A stretch of 64,000 nucleotides of DNA from Ahaetulla prasina (GCF_028640845.1 NC_080540.1:167084752-167148751), one strand, 5' to 3'; counted from the stretch's first letter, positions 33,839 through 45,639 are shown. Numbers and translations: made by a program. Notes: a model not told the origin generated them from the letters alone.

Positions 33839-34341
33839 CCATGATGGTGAATCTATGGCACGCATTCCACAGGTGGCACGCGTAGCCATATCAGTGGGCA
33901 CGCAAGCTCAGCTCCAACTGATTTTCAGGCCTTCCGGGCCCACCAGAAGTAGGGAAATAGGCTGTTTCCTGCCTCTGGAGGGCCTTGGGGATGGGGGTGG
34001 GGAAGGCCCATTTTTCTCTCTCACCTGGCTCCAGAGCCTCTCCAGGAGTGGGGGGGGGGCATCCCCACCGGAAGTTGGCAAACGGGCTGTTTCTGGCATC
34101 CAGAGGACCTCCAGGGGGGTGGGGAAGGTCCTTTTGGGGCCCTACTGACTCCTAGAAAGGATCTGGAGCCAGGTGTGAGAGAAAAACGGGCCTACCAGGC
34201 CATCATGTGCCAGGAGCGGGGGTTGCACATGCATGTGCGTGGGCATGGTGCATAGAATTATGGGTGTGAGCATGCACACGTGTGACCCCCCCTTGCCCCC
34301 CCCCTTCTGGCTTGCGATGGCAAAAAGGTTAGCCATCACTG
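33839..34341. mobile_element. hAT element (CAGTGATGG family), 503 bp
   Basis: The right end is ggttagccatcactg. The left (ccatgatggtgaatc) is mutated. Perfect 8-bp duplication gtatatac at 33831-33838 and 34342-34349. G-rich interior; frames here are chance. Confidence 0.9.
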
Positions 34342-34349
34342 GTATATAC

Positions 34350-35196
34350 TCTTGCCTTTTCTCTGTATAAAAGTTTTCTCTTCCTAGCCCCAGTTATGCA
34401 GAAAAGCACATGTGGATGATGCACTCTTTGTTCTGTAGAGCTATAAAGAGAATTTTTTACCTGTAGTGTTTGCTTCCTTAATTTTGCCCAGCTGGGTGGG
34501 GCTTAACACCCATTTCCTCCTTTATGTCCCACCGACTTTTGGACATAGGTCTCAGTACAAACTACAAACTATGAAGATGAAAACATGTTGTAACCAATGG
34601 CTGAATTTCCCACTAAATATATAGAATGGGGTTTTGTTGAGACATAATAAAACAGATTTTGCCATTTGCTTTCCCCCGCACACACACCCAAGATATGTTT
34701 TTGAGTGCAGTTCTAGACACATTTCACAAGACGGTTTCTCCCAAATGGCTGCACACTCCATTCCAGGGCATTATATAAAAACTCAGATTAGTGTTCGTCC
34801 TAAGCCAATGAAACTTTTAATACTTCTCCCTAAATTGGTGTAATTAAATTAACTGAGGCTTGCAAGGAGCAATCCCTCACAATCCAAGCCCCCTGCTCTG
34901 TTTGCCCCTTTCTTCTGCCTCTCCACACATACACACACACACTCCTTGTGGCTTCAGGTGCAATTCAGAGCCAGGCACTGTGGTAGATCCAAAGGTTAGG
35001 AGTGAACACACAGCAGTTGACAGATACCATTTATCTTGGCTCGAGCAAGGAGGCCAGAGAGTGCTTTAATGCGATCGTCTCAATGAGGCCAGAAGAAATG
35101 GCACAACAAGGCACATCTGTCAGGGCCTGACAAGAGCAGGCCAAGAACAAACCTTGGTGGGGCATGAAACCAGGGGAGGGGGAAGAAAGGAATAAG
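34350..35196. other. No recognised feature
   Basis: Short CA-rich patches only (34678-34688, 34926-34942). Confidence 0.5.
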
Positions 35197-35516
35197 GGAA
35201 GGGCCTTCTCTGTGGGGGCTCCCGCCCTCTGGAACGAACTCCCCCCAGGACTTCGTCAACTTCCGGACCTCCGAACCTTTCGCCGCGAGCTTAAAACCTA
35301 TTTATTCATCTGCGCTGGACTGGGTTAGTGTTTTAATGGGTTTTAATGGGTTTTAGTTCTAAATTTTAATTCTGGCCAATTTTAATAAGTTTTTTAATTG
35401 TATTTTAATTTGTATTTATAGTATTGTATTTTTTACTTGGCTGTGAACCGCCCTGAGTCCTTCGGGAGAAGGGCGGTATACAAATTTAAATAATAAATAA
35501 AATAATAAATAAATAA
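35197..35516 (+). mobile_element. L2-like LINE 3' end
   Basis: Forty-three codons (35197-35328) read GRAFSVGAPALWNELPPGLR, then QLPDLRTFRRELKTYLFI and a stop. This is the L2/CR1-group ORF2 C-terminus. The 3' UTR ends with the hairpin-forming CCGCCCTGAGTCCTTCGGG and GGGCGGTATACAAATTTAAA, then AATAA repeats. The same tail terminates the SINEs at 7615-7880 and 55471-55754. Confidence 0.85.
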
Positions 35517-35959
35517 AGACAGAGGGGAGTCCTGTTGTGGATACACCAGAGAGAGAACAGAAGTAAGGCTGATATCTGCTCTCTTGACCGCCCAATGCCC
35601 CCCACCCAAAGAAATAAATAAGGTGCAGAAGCCTTGCAGTTTTAAATGCAGGACTGCAGCAAAGACTTCCAGACTGGGGACTGTCCACCAAGGGGGGATA
35701 TCAATGCAAGTCAGGGTAGCCATGTCTATCAATAGCAAAGGTCTGAGATGGTACACCAGAAACCCCAAGCATAGCTCAAGGAAAGTAGATGGTACACTCC
35801 TCCAGGAACAGGAAGAGAGATTGAAGGATTTTCAACATGGGCTCAAAGTGATTGAAATCAAACGGTACTCCAGGGTTGAATTATTTCCCCCTCATAAACA
35901 TTTACTCTATAAAATCTTGATAGAACCTTATGCAATTTTCCAAGGAGGTTGAGAGAGAG
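35517..35959. other. No recognised feature
   Basis: Unassigned; the 122-codon frame at 35584-35952 has no domain. Confidence 0.45.
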
Positions 35960-36350
35960 AGAATAGAATAAAATAGAATTTTTTATTGGCGAAGTGTGAT
36001 TGGACACACAAGGAATTTGTCTTGGTGCATACGCTCTCAGTGTACATAAAAGGAAAGATACGTTCATCAAGAATCATAAGGTACAACACTTAATGATAGT
36101 CATAGGGTACAAATAAGCAATCAGGAAACAATATCAATATCAATCGTAAGGATACAAGCAACAAAGTTACAGTCATACAGTCATGTGGAAGGAGATGGAT
36201 AATGGGAACAATTAGAAGATTAATAGTAGTGCAGATTTAGTAAATAGTTTGACAGTGTTGAGGGAATTATTTGTTTAGCAGAGTGATGGCGTTCGGGAAG
36301 AAAATGTTCTTGTGTTTAGTTGTTCTGAGGGAACTGAAAATACCCAATTT
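35960..36350 (-). mobile_element. CR1-type LINE 3' end, longer copy
   Basis: An imperfect AATAG tail at 35968-35987, then the complement of the TTGTGTGTCCAATCACAC landmark. It continues into the ORF2 C-terminal region near 36300-36350. It is the longest copy in the window of the AATAG-tailed family. Confidence 0.8.
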
Positions 36351-38302
36351 TGAAATGAGCAACTCTAACACAGCAGAAAAACCCCCAAAAGCATACGAAT
36401 AGTCCAAGCAGCATAGTTCAGAAGTGTTAACCATTTTGTTGGGCTGCTAGTCTTCTGAGAGCATGGAGGGTTTTTCAATTATTTTTCATGGGGACATTTA
36501 TCATGCTAGGCTGGTACAGAACATGGACATCAATGTGAAGGGAGCACAGCATCCCAAGCCGAGAATCCATGTTGTGATAAAGCAAGACTGTGATAAGAGC
36601 TTGTTTACAAGGGGATATTGTTAATGCAATGAATTCCTCATAATTAGTTTTGGTTTTCAGCCACCCGAGCAGGCTTGTCAATCCTGACTTGCCATTTCAG
36701 TGCCTGGTGATCAGCTAATGCACACTTCGTACATCAGCGGCTTGTGTCAAGATACCCCCATGTATACATCCCATCAAAGATCAGGAAACATGCAGAAAAG
36801 CAGGAAAAGAAAGATATTTCATTAGCTCTCACTCTATGATCCTGGAAGCTTCATGCAGGCATTGAGTCTTTGTAGAATTCACTGAACAAGTTACATTAGC
36901 AACCCAGGCAAACTGTCTAAATATCTAAGTACAAAGTCTGTGCACACAAATCAGGCACACACACACACCAGCCAGGTTTATATTGGTGTCTCCTGAAATC
37001 AAGACACATTCTCCTGCTGGTTGAAATGTGCATCCTAAGATAAGACCTTCTGAGGTTGAAACAGATGTCTCCAGGGACCCAGGGCTAGGAATTCAGGTGT
37101 TTGTCATACATCTCAAAAGCTACCTGGAAAACTTGCAATTTGGAGGTGACAGGCTTGGGAAGATCCTTTAAGCCTTTCTGCAAACAAGCACAAACACCGT
37201 TCTCCCCTCCTTTAAAACCATATTTTGTTCTTGCCTCAGCAAATATGTCTAAAACTCTTGGTTAGATGGATGGGGGTGTAAGAAAAAAATAATAATGGGC
37301 CCATTCTGCTCTCAGTTCTTTCTGCACAGCCTCTTGGGACTGGTAAAGAGATGGGGAATTCGGAGAGCATGTTGTGGGTATTTCTTAAAAAATAGCTTTG
37401 ATAAGTGTGGGGAGGTGGAAGTGCTAATTTTTAAAAAATGGATGTTATGTCACAAAAATGCCCTTTCAACAATAACAAAAATATATACTGTAACCTCCTC
37501 TCTGACGTTTGTTTCTAGGCAAGGAGGCCCATTTTTAAACAAAGCATGGGGCTGCAGCCAATTACCATTTTCTGTTTCCAATCATGCCTAAAGAGGTACC
37601 TAGGTCCAGGAGACGTAAATAATGATGATGCTAAAGACTAGTGCTTTGCTTCAGAAAAATACGGGTTTCCTGGGATATTTTTGAAAAACATAAACTCTAA
37701 AGTAATTCAAATATTGCCTGGAGCTTGCTAGGCAACAAGAAAGGTGACTGATCTGACATATTCATTTCTGTTTTTTCAGAGGTTTCTTGGAGTCCTGAGT
37801 TATAACCAAACATCTAATCTGGCTATAAGATCTGATTTACATTAACAACAGATAAAAGAAAGAAATAAACATTAATAAATGCTAAAATGGACTGTCCCAC
37901 TTCAGGATGCTTCAGAAAAACAGATTCCAGAAAAATCAAACACAATTTTAAACATCAAAGAGAAAGATTTTCTCCAAGTCTGCCTTTTTTCTACTTGCGG
38001 GTTGTTTAGTTTTTTTCTGGTAACACAGAAACCATTTAAGCATTTCTTCCTATCCAATATTGTGGTTTATTCTACTTTTCCTTTTTCTAATGAGTAAATC
38101 ATGTCTAAGCATTGTTTCTTAATCATTCTCCTGAACAGCATTAGGGTGGGTGGGTGGATGGCAGTATCTAGTTGGGTGTAACAAGATTTGAAAAGAACTA
38201 CTGTCACTCCTTTTAGTGATGGGAAGGAACACCACCAGGAAATCTCAGGCTTATAGTAGACTAAGCTAGGAAGTTAAAAAGTATCCCAAGAAGGCAATGA
38301 TA
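36351..38302. other. No recognised feature
   Basis: A long unassigned stretch, no coding or repeat signal beyond a short CA run at 36957-36968. Confidence 0.5.
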
Positions 38303-38549
38303 AATGAACGTTGGACTTACCTGAACATTCTTTCTATGTGCATTGCAGGAGAGTCCAAGCATGGGTTAAATTCCGTCTGATTGGCCAGAGACTGAGTTGA
38401 AAATTCTTTGGTCACACCTCTTCCTCCCAGCCAAGCCTCAGTTTTTTTCAACGATAACATGGATCTGGAGAGGACGCAGCCAACCCGATGAAAACGACCA
38501 TGCCTGGACCCCCGATCGCAACAGAACCAGGGTGGGATTGGACTCTACT

Positions 38550-38627
38550 GCAGCACACATAGAAAGAACGTTCAGGTAAGTCCAACGTTCAATCTCCTGT
38601 GTGCTGCTCGGAAAGTCCAAGCATGGG
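38550..38627 (-). repeat. Internal complementary region of the DIRS-like element
   Basis: 38550-38594 is the inverse complement of 38303-38346 (GAACGTTCAGGTAAGTCC against GGACTTACCTGAAC). 38594-38627 matches the complement of 39991-40024. In DIRS elements this region is thought to template joining of the two ends into a circle. Confidence 0.85.
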
Positions 38628-38679
38628 ATATACCCAAACTAAGATATTGTAGGTCGGGAATTTGATTAGTCCAGGGTCC

Positions 38680-39110
38680 CGTCGGCCGGCACAACCTGCT
38701 GCAACACACGTCATCCAAACGCTGCCTCAGCTGAGGCAAACAAATCCAACTTGTAATTCTGTATGAATAGCGAAGGGGAAGCCCAGGTAGCTGCCCTGCA
38801 AATCTCTTGGATTAAGGCCTGCGTAGCCCAAGCTGCCGTAGTGGCTGCACTTCAAATTGAATGTGCTGTAATATGCCCTGGAGAAGGCCTGGACTGGTGT
38901 TCATAAGCCAATGCGATACATGCCTTCAGCCAGCATCCAATGGTAGATGGTGAAACTTCCTTGCCCATAGACCTGGGTTGAAAGGAAACAAAGAGCAATT
39001 CCGACCTTCTTAAATGAGGGTGTACATTTTATGTACTTGCGAAGTGCTCAGCAAATGTCCAAGGTATGCCAGCGATGTTCACACAGGTATCTGGGTTTAG
39101 GGCAAAAATC
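38680..39110 (-). pseudogene. Tyrosine recombinase C-terminus of the DIRS-like element
   Basis: The minus strand reads CPKPRYLCEHRWHTLDIC, ALRKYI, then after a frame change SMGKEVSPSTIGCWLKACIA, LAYEHQ, AHSI-stop-SAATTAAWA, QEICRAATWASP and SLFIQNYKLDLF. The AHSxxR box holds the second catalytic His (38861-38863), and FIQNYK holds the candidate nucleophilic Tyr (38753-38755). Two premature TGA codons sit at 38852-38854, in place of the catalytic Arg, and 38711-38713. Both fit CGA to TGA decay. The enzyme would integrate circular cDNA; this copy is dead. Confidence 0.75.
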
Positions 39111-39757
39111 TGGCAGATTTTTGATGATTGGGAGATGATTCAACAGAAACGCTGCTAACTGACTCCCTGCAGGCCACCATCTTAAATTGCAACTCCTAAT
39201 CTTATCTGTAGTGAGACAAACTGGGCCCGGAATAATTGGAGCACAATTACTGAGGTGTTGGATTGCAAAAGGGCAAAGCTGACCCACAAATAATAAATCC
39301 AGGTACTCTATTGCAAATCCAAGCCTCAATTGGGCGCCAAACCGGCAACACGGTTTGTAAGCGCCAAAATAAAAAAACTGCACACAGCAGATGCGGCAGA
39401 GGCAAAGGGCGTGAACACCTGCAACATGATATTAGCACTAAAACCAGCAACACGGTTTATTTGTACGCTCTCTGGCCATTTCCCTTGCTGACTGAATCCT
39501 TGATCTCCAGATGGTCACAGTGCCTGGGCTCCTTCTGGCTCAGCTCCCAACACATTGCTTGTTATCTTTGCGATCTTGCCAACCACGCGGTAATGGTGGG
39601 AGTCACGGCACCGATTTCGGTGCGAAAGGGCAAACTGCGGTCTTCACCACACTCCAGCAACTCCCCACAGCAAACAGTTGTATTTCTTTTAATTCTACTT
39701 CTTTCTTCTATTCAATCAAATTCGTAAGGATCAACTCGTTTTTGAGTCTCTCTAGGC

Positions 39758-39891
39758 CAGGGCTGGGCAACTATGGCCCCTTTATGACCTATGGACTTCA
39801 ACTCCCAGAATTCCTGAGCCAGCATGCTGGCTCAGGAATTCTGGGAGTTGAAGTCCATAGGTCATAAAGGGGCCATATTTGCCCAGCCCTG
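39758..39891. mobile_element. Palindromic hAT MITE inside the DIRS-like element
   Basis: A 134-bp palindrome, cagggctgggcaa...gcccagccctg, with perfect 8-bp duplication ctctaggc at 39750-39757 and 39892-39899. Confidence 0.95.
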
Positions 39892-40316
39892 CTCTAGGCC
39901 AACCGAGTAGAAAAAACTGAGGCTCGCCTGAGAGGAAGAGGCGTGGCCAAAGAATTTACAACTTTCTCTGGCCAATCTGATGGAACTTAACCCATGCTTG
40001 GACTCTCCAAGCAGTGCACAGGAGAACTATTTCAGTATTGTTATTAGGTAAGGACCTGATCTGAACGCAAAGGCCTTTTCATATTTACTGAAAATAATAC
40101 CTTTCAACTGTTAGCACTGTATGTGCAAGCTACATTTTATTTCAATATACCACCTCTTAGAAGAAAATGGAATGTTTAGAAGTCAAAGCCCGAAGAAAGA
40201 ATAAGAACACTGAAAGTCAAGTTTGCATACTTGTTTTTTCCTTTGTAAAACAATGTTTTGTCATGAGGACAGGACAAGGAGGAGATCAGCCAAGTATCAA
40301 TTAGATAGTTGATGTC

Positions 40317-40341
40317 CATCCATCCATCCATCCATCCATCC
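40317..40341. repeat. (CATC)n microsatellite
   Basis: About six CATC units, replacing the left tip of the following pogo-like element. Confidence 0.95.
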
Positions 40342-40702
40342 TTTTAATGACCATTCAAAGTTACAGCACTGAAAAAAGTGACTTGCGCTTCACAACCCCA
40401 CCTCATCAGCATCCCCAGTCACATGATCAAAAGTTGGTTGCTTGGCAACCAGCATATATTTACAACAATCGCAGCATCCTTGGGTCATGAGTGACCTTGC
40501 CAGCTGGATTCTGACAAGCAAAGTCAACGGGAGAAGCTGGGTTTGCTTAACAACTTGTGGTTCACTTAAGAACTAGAGTGATTCAGTTAACAAATGTGGC
40601 AAAAAAAAAGTTATAAAATCAGCTACAACTCATTTAAGAACTGCCTTGCGTAGCAATGGAAATTCTGTTCCCAAATTGTGGTCATAAATCAATGATTACC
40701 TG
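40342..40702 (+). mobile_element. pogo/Tigger-like element, left tip lost
   Basis: Family blocks TTAATGACCATTCAAAGTTA and GACAAGCAAAGTCAACGGG, ending GTCATAAATCAATGATTACC TG before TA at 40703. Confidence 0.7.
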
Positions 40703-40950
40703 TATAAAGATGTATTTGTTAAGTAATTAAAATTAAATGTATTAAATTTAATAGAGTCCCAATCTATTTATTGTATTACAGAGAAAAAAAAGAAAAAAAA
40801 GAGGGCAAAGGCCCACAAAAAACTACATCTCCTACATACTAAATAAAGCTAGTTTTACTTATATCTTTATGACATTCTCTAAAATTAATTAACATTTAAA
40901 TTGGTTTTCTTAAAAATAAAACCTTAAACATATATGCATTCCTTTATATG

Positions 40951-41184
40951 AGCCACGGTGGCGAGGTGGTTAGAGTGCAGTACTGCAGGTTACTTCTGCT
41001 GATCACCAGCTGCCAGAAGTTTGGCAGTTCCAATTTCACCAAGCTCAAGGTTGACTCAACCTTCCATCCTCCCGAGGTGAGTAAAATGAGGATCCAGATT
41101 GTTGGGGGCAATAGGCTGACTCTGTAAACCGCTTAGAGAGGGCTGTAAAGCACTATGAAATAGTATATAAATGTTATGCTATTA
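40951..41184 (+). mobile_element. tRNA-derived SINE
   Basis: Head AGCCACGGTGGCGAGGTGG (A box), body AGCTCAAGGTTGACTCAACC and ATTGTTGGGGGCAATAGG, tail AGTATATAAATG. Same family as 5871-6100; the B box is degraded. Confidence 0.85.
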
Positions 41185-41629
41185 TACAGAAAATTCTAAA
41201 TATTCCTGAAACTGGACAATACAATCCTTATTATAATATGCCAAAAGAAGAGTATTCTTCAGATTTTGTTACTATCAAAGAATAAGTATCCTTCTCAACC
41301 CTTTTTGCCATCATAAAAAAGTGTAGTGTCCATTCATGTTGTTTTCCAAAGTATTGGTATGAAATTCAAAAGATCACTGGCTTACATGCAAACCACTGAG
41401 TCTTCCCAGAATTTTTGACATATTCCTTGCATTTGGAACCTACCAATGGACACAGGTTTTTTTGGTGATGGAACATTTGAATGTGCAGCAGTGAATTGCT
41501 GAGATGCATTGTTTGCTCACATTTGAATACTGTAATTTGTTTTTCAACAATGGACCAAGGAATAGCAGTATAGCCAAATGTTTTGCAATTATTCTGTTTG
41601 TAATGCAATTTTCCAGAACTTTACTTTTC

Positions 41630-41792
41630 TTTCCATCTTTCTTTTTCTTTCTTTCGTTCTTTCTTTCTTTCTTTTTCTTTCTCTTTCCTTCCTTCCTTCC
41701 TTTTTTCCTTTCTCCTTTCCTTTCCTTTCCTTTCTCTTTTCCCTCCCCTCCCCTCCCCTTTCCTTTCCTTTCCTTTTCCTTTCCTTTCCTCA
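41630..41792. repeat. Polypyrimidine (CTTT/CCTTT)n tract
   Basis: About 160 bp of nearly pure C/T, with CTTT, CCTT and CCTTT phases. It produces spurious Lys/Arg- and Ser/Phe-rich frames on both strands. Confidence 0.95.
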
Positions 41793-43824
41793 TTCTCATT
41801 TGTTTTGAAACCACAGTATATATATATACACTAATCCATCCCATTTCTTCTAAACATCTTCAGTTCAGCTAGTCTTCCCAAAGAAAATGAATGTAAAATT
41901 GCTGTATTCCCAAAAGGAGCACACAACCACAAATCACTCCTTTTGGGAATATAGCGATTTGTGTACCATTACTGCATTTTAATAGATCTCCTACAATTAA
42001 CATCCACCCATTTCTTCCTTAAAGATGTATATGTGTGTTTGTGTATTTTCAAGCCTTGAAATGATCATTCAGTTCCACATAGGGATTGAATAATTTCCCC
42101 TTTCCATCACACAGAAAATCCCAATTTACTGCCAAGTTGCCCTCAAGGCTGTTTAGAGCTACAAATGACTCTGGGCCATCAGTCAGGCAACCAACTTTCC
42201 TGAAAGAGAAAAGCCCTCTACCAGGCAACAGCAGACTCTTACTTAATGCTGGGTATCACAGAAACCCAGGATAAGATCTGGTTCTTTAAATCCTTGTGAT
42301 TTCTCTAGATTTTTAATTCTTAGGGCAGCTGCCTCCCTGTGCTAGAATATAGGGCCAGTCTGCTAAGAGGGAGAATTCTAGTAAATATAATATTGCTAAT
42401 TTGAAATGGGAGGTTCTTTGAACTCTTTGAAAAAAGACATTATGGAATGATTATGTTATTTCCCTCTTTTTTTTAGGGTGAAAATAAAACAGAAGAGCAA
42501 AACAGGAAGAATACAATGTATAGCAAACACAGAACAAAAGCTGCATGGGGGAGCTGACAATTTTTTATAATACTCATAATCACCCTCTGTGGTAAATTAT
42601 AGGTTAAAACCAATCCAGTCCATTACCAGGGCCAAACATTTATTTCATTCATGGTTGACTGACATTCTGCAGAGGCTGTGGCAAAACTGCTCTGACAAGA
42701 TCATCAGGTTTAGAACTCCCTGGGAACTGTGATGGAGTCAGAGAAAGTAGCAGGAGATCTGTATCTCAAAAAAAAATAAAAATAGGAGTGTCCTATATTG
42801 TGACCTATGGGAAAGATGACACTAAAGGAAGAACATTTCCAAGCAAAGAGGGAGGAGGAGGAGGAGAACTTTGGCTGGGTGGGGCCATAATCTGAGATAG
42901 GACCATCTGAGGTAGCTTTCAGAAGCTGATGCGTGGTTTGTTTCCAGTTTTTAATTAGCCTGCCAAGGTCATTCCAGTTAGAACAATGATAAATGTTTAC
43001 CCAAACATAATATTTGTTAAGATAAGAGCTGATTTAAATGTTTGCTGTGGCTAGGGGCAAATTTATGGGTTTACTAACGAAGTGTTACAGAGTGCCTCTG
43101 AGTTTACACAGAGTTTTTTTTTCTTTAACATTCACTTTTAGGCAGGTATGAGGCCCAGAACCCAGAAGTGCATAAAGAGAAGCTGCCTCAGTCAGGGCAG
43201 GGCTTCCCTTTCAGTGAATCGGGACTGTGGAGCAACGAAGTTGTGATATCAAGGAAACAAACCAACCAACAAACAAAAAACCCTAAAACTCAGCCCTTTG
43301 AAACAGGAATGAGCAAAAGCAAGATTGGGATCTACTGCTAGATTTTAGATTGCATAATGGTGAATAAGTTTCTTCACGAATGAATGAACAGTAAACACAG
43401 CTCCGGTAAGTGAAAGTAAATTCTTTTCTTGGAATATGTTGAAAGGGAAGGGCTACCAGTTCTGGGTCGAAAACAGCTTACAATTACTAGAGGGCAGCAA
43501 AGAGGTAAATAGTTTTCTCTGTCTTCTTGCTGCAGTCTAGTGTTGATTCACACCTTTGCAGCTCAGATCTGCTAGTCCTGAAGAGTGGATTAAAAGCTTC
43601 TTGTAGATTCAGCAACTCTGAAGCCTACTTCTTGGAGGCTTCTCTCTTCTTGTAGTGTGCAGCACTTTGTATGACCACAACAAAGGCAAGCAAGTCAAAC
43701 CCAGATAGCTATTTGTAAACTTCACACGCTTATTCTTTGGGAAAGCCTCTTCAGCTTTTCCTAGATCTTACACTCTTTGGTGTTAACAGCAATAGCTACA
43801 GATTTCCTGCACTTCAGTCCATTC
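41793..43824. other. No recognised feature
   Basis: Two kilobases unassigned. A CCAAAAGGAG...CTCCTTTTGGGAAT inverted repeat (about 41910 and 41937) may be a decayed MITE. Confidence 0.45.
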
Positions 43825-44087
43825 CAGGGGTGAAATCCAGCAGGTTCTGACAGGTTCTGGAGAATCGGTAGTGGAAATTTTGAGTAGTTCAGAGAACTGG
43901 CAAATACCACCTCTGGCTGACCCCAGAGAGGGGTAGGAATGGAGATTTTGCAATATCTTTCCCCTAGGAGTGGGTTGAGAATGGAGATTTTGCAGTATCC
44001 TTCCCCTGCCATGCCCACCAAGCCACACCATGCCCACCAAGACACGCCCACAGAACCGGTAGTAAAAAAATTTGGATTTCACCACTG
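43825..44087 (-). mobile_element. hAT MITE (ACCGGTTCT family)
   Basis: Starts caggggtgaaatcc and ends ggatttcaccactg. 8-bp duplication gtccattc (43817-43824) and gtctattc (44088-44095), one mismatch. Confidence 0.9.
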
Positions 44088-44183
44088 GTCTATTCCCAAA
44101 GTTTTCTACTGATCAGTTTCCCCTATACAAACCTTTTGGTTCTCTATCCACTCATCTCAAAGATCCTCATGCATGATCCCCTT

Positions 44184-44197
44184 CACACACACACACA

Positions 44198-44231
<34 letters not shown>
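44184..44231. repeat. (CA)n microsatellite
   Basis: About 24 CA units with one TA interruption. Confidence 0.97.
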
Positions 44232-44507
44232 TCCCAACATCCCTCCTCAAGACAGACCAATAACTCAGAGCCTGCTTGGCAAAAGGCACACAAAAAAATT
44301 CTCAGTTCAGGGGAGCTGGTTTACTGGGTTTTGCAGGAAGTGAGAAAAAGCTTACTATCTAAAAAAAGTGGGAGAGGCAGGTGCAACAAAATATAGATGA
44401 AGCTTCGCTCACTCGCCCATCACCCAACTCCAGCTGTGCAGCCCATTCCTAACAGGCTACGGACCAACGGACTGGCACCAGCCTGTGGCCTGGGAGTTGG
44501 AGACCCG

Positions 44508-44680
44508 TTTACAGCATTCTCTGGGCATTTTACCCTGTCAGCATATTGCCCCCTGGATCCTCATTTTACCGACCTCAGAAAGATGGATGCCTGAATCAAA
44601 TTCAAGCTCCATGAGAATCGAATTCCAGGCTCTGGGCAAGATCAGCTGCCATTCTAACCACTGCACCACCAGGGCTCCTA
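44508..44680 (-). mobile_element. tRNA-derived SINE
   Basis: Complement of the family body, with the head at the right end (CTGCACCACCAGGGCTCC). The tail is truncated. Confidence 0.75.
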
Positions 44681-44699
44681 TATTCATTGTTTTATAATA

Positions 44700-44780
44700 C
44701 TGTTTTTTTACGCTGTAAGCTGCCCAGAGTTGAGTGACAGTGAGATGGGCAGCATATACATTTAACTAATTAATTAACAG
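44700..44780 (+). mobile_element. LINE/SINE 3' tail scrap
   Basis: GCTGTAAGCTGCCCAGAGTT, then GAGATGGGCAGCATATACA and an AATTAATTAA tail. It resembles L2-type tails. Confidence 0.5.
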
Positions 44781-44784
44781 AATT

Positions 44785-45215
44785 TCTAGCATGTATACAC
44801 TACTGAAACAGCGATATCTATGCTGTCTTGGGCATGTCGTGAAAATGGCTGATGGTCAGATTCCTAAAGATCTCCTGTATGGAAAATTAGTGCAGGGAAA
44901 GAGCCTCAGAGGGAGACCACAGCTGCGATATAAGGTTACCTGCAAGAGGGACCTAAAGGCCTTGGGAATGGACATTAACAACCGGGAAACCTTGACCTCC
45001 AATTGTTCAGCTTGGAGGCTAAAGACGCAGCATGGCCTTCTCCAATTCAAAGAGACATTTGTTCAGCAGGCTGAGGCAAAGAGGCAGTCCTGGAACCAGT
45101 GAAATCTGGGGCTGGGCAGGGGACAGAATGTATCTGCCCTCAGTGTGGAAGGGATTGCCACTCTCGAATTGGCCTTTTTAGCCACACTAGATGCTGTTTT
45201 TAAGATCTCTTTTCA
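44785..45215 (+). pseudogene. LINE ORF2 C-terminus with zinc finger
   Basis: An open frame at 44791-45102 reads LLKQRYLCCLGHVVKMADG, IPKDLLYGKL, GRPQLRYK, CKRDLKALGMDI and QQAEAKRQSW. After a shift the next frame (about 45130-45200) gives CICPQCGRDCHSRIGLFSHT, a C2H2-like finger. This combination is the conserved C-terminus of a non-LTR retrotransposon family often mis-annotated as craniofacial development protein 2-like. I cannot fix the clade. The RT core is missing and the copy is dead. Confidence 0.7.
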
Positions 45216-45639
45216 GAGCACGATACCATAGTCTTTTGAGACTGAAGGATGCCAATGAACAGGATTCCTGAGTTTAACCCAGGACATCCGCACAGAATGG
45301 GCATGGTCTCCAATATGCTCAAAACAAAAAATGACAGTCAGCGTTCCAATTGGCTGATTGCAAGACTGTCCCCTTCTACTGGGGCTCTTTGTCCCCCGAG
45401 AGTGGTTATTTCTGCTTTGGCTGTTTTTGAATCTGTTTTGGAGGAAAGGTGGGTGGGTGGAGAGAACTTTTAGGAATATGGAGAACAAGTTTGTGGAGAA
45501 CAAGTTTGCAACCCTTCTGAAATCTTGGCAAATTTTAGGTCCAAATATATTAAATATGGATCTTCACGTTCCACCTTGAAAGCTGTCAGATGCAGTTCGT
45601 TATTAATGGGTAAGGTGTTAAAATTTGATCCAGATCACA

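Larger units (their letters stand above)
38303..40026 (-). mobile_element. DIRS-like tyrosine-recombinase retroelement, internally deleted
   Basis: Inverted terminal repeats of about 100 bp (38351-38448 against 39911-40005) share GAGTCCAAGCATGGGTTAA and GATTGGCCAGAGA. An internal complementary region at 38550-38627 is built from the complement of the outer left end (38303-38346) plus a copy of the outer right end (39991-40024). That ITR plus ICR layout defines DIRS elements. Between them is a tyrosine-recombinase remnant. Reverse transcriptase, RNase H and methyltransferase are not found in about 1.7 kb, so most of the element is deleted. There is no target duplication, as expected. A palindromic hAT MITE sits inside at 39758-39891. 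Confidence 0.8.

Noticed and set aside
38347..38581. Exon-like unit with an acceptor-like TTGCAG and a donor-like CAGGTAAGT
   Set aside because: Both lie in the DIRS terminal repeat and internal complementary region, which fully explain them.
41440..41872. Open frames of 120-134 codons rich in Lys/Arg or Ser/Phe
   Set aside because: They are translations of a polypyrimidine microsatellite.
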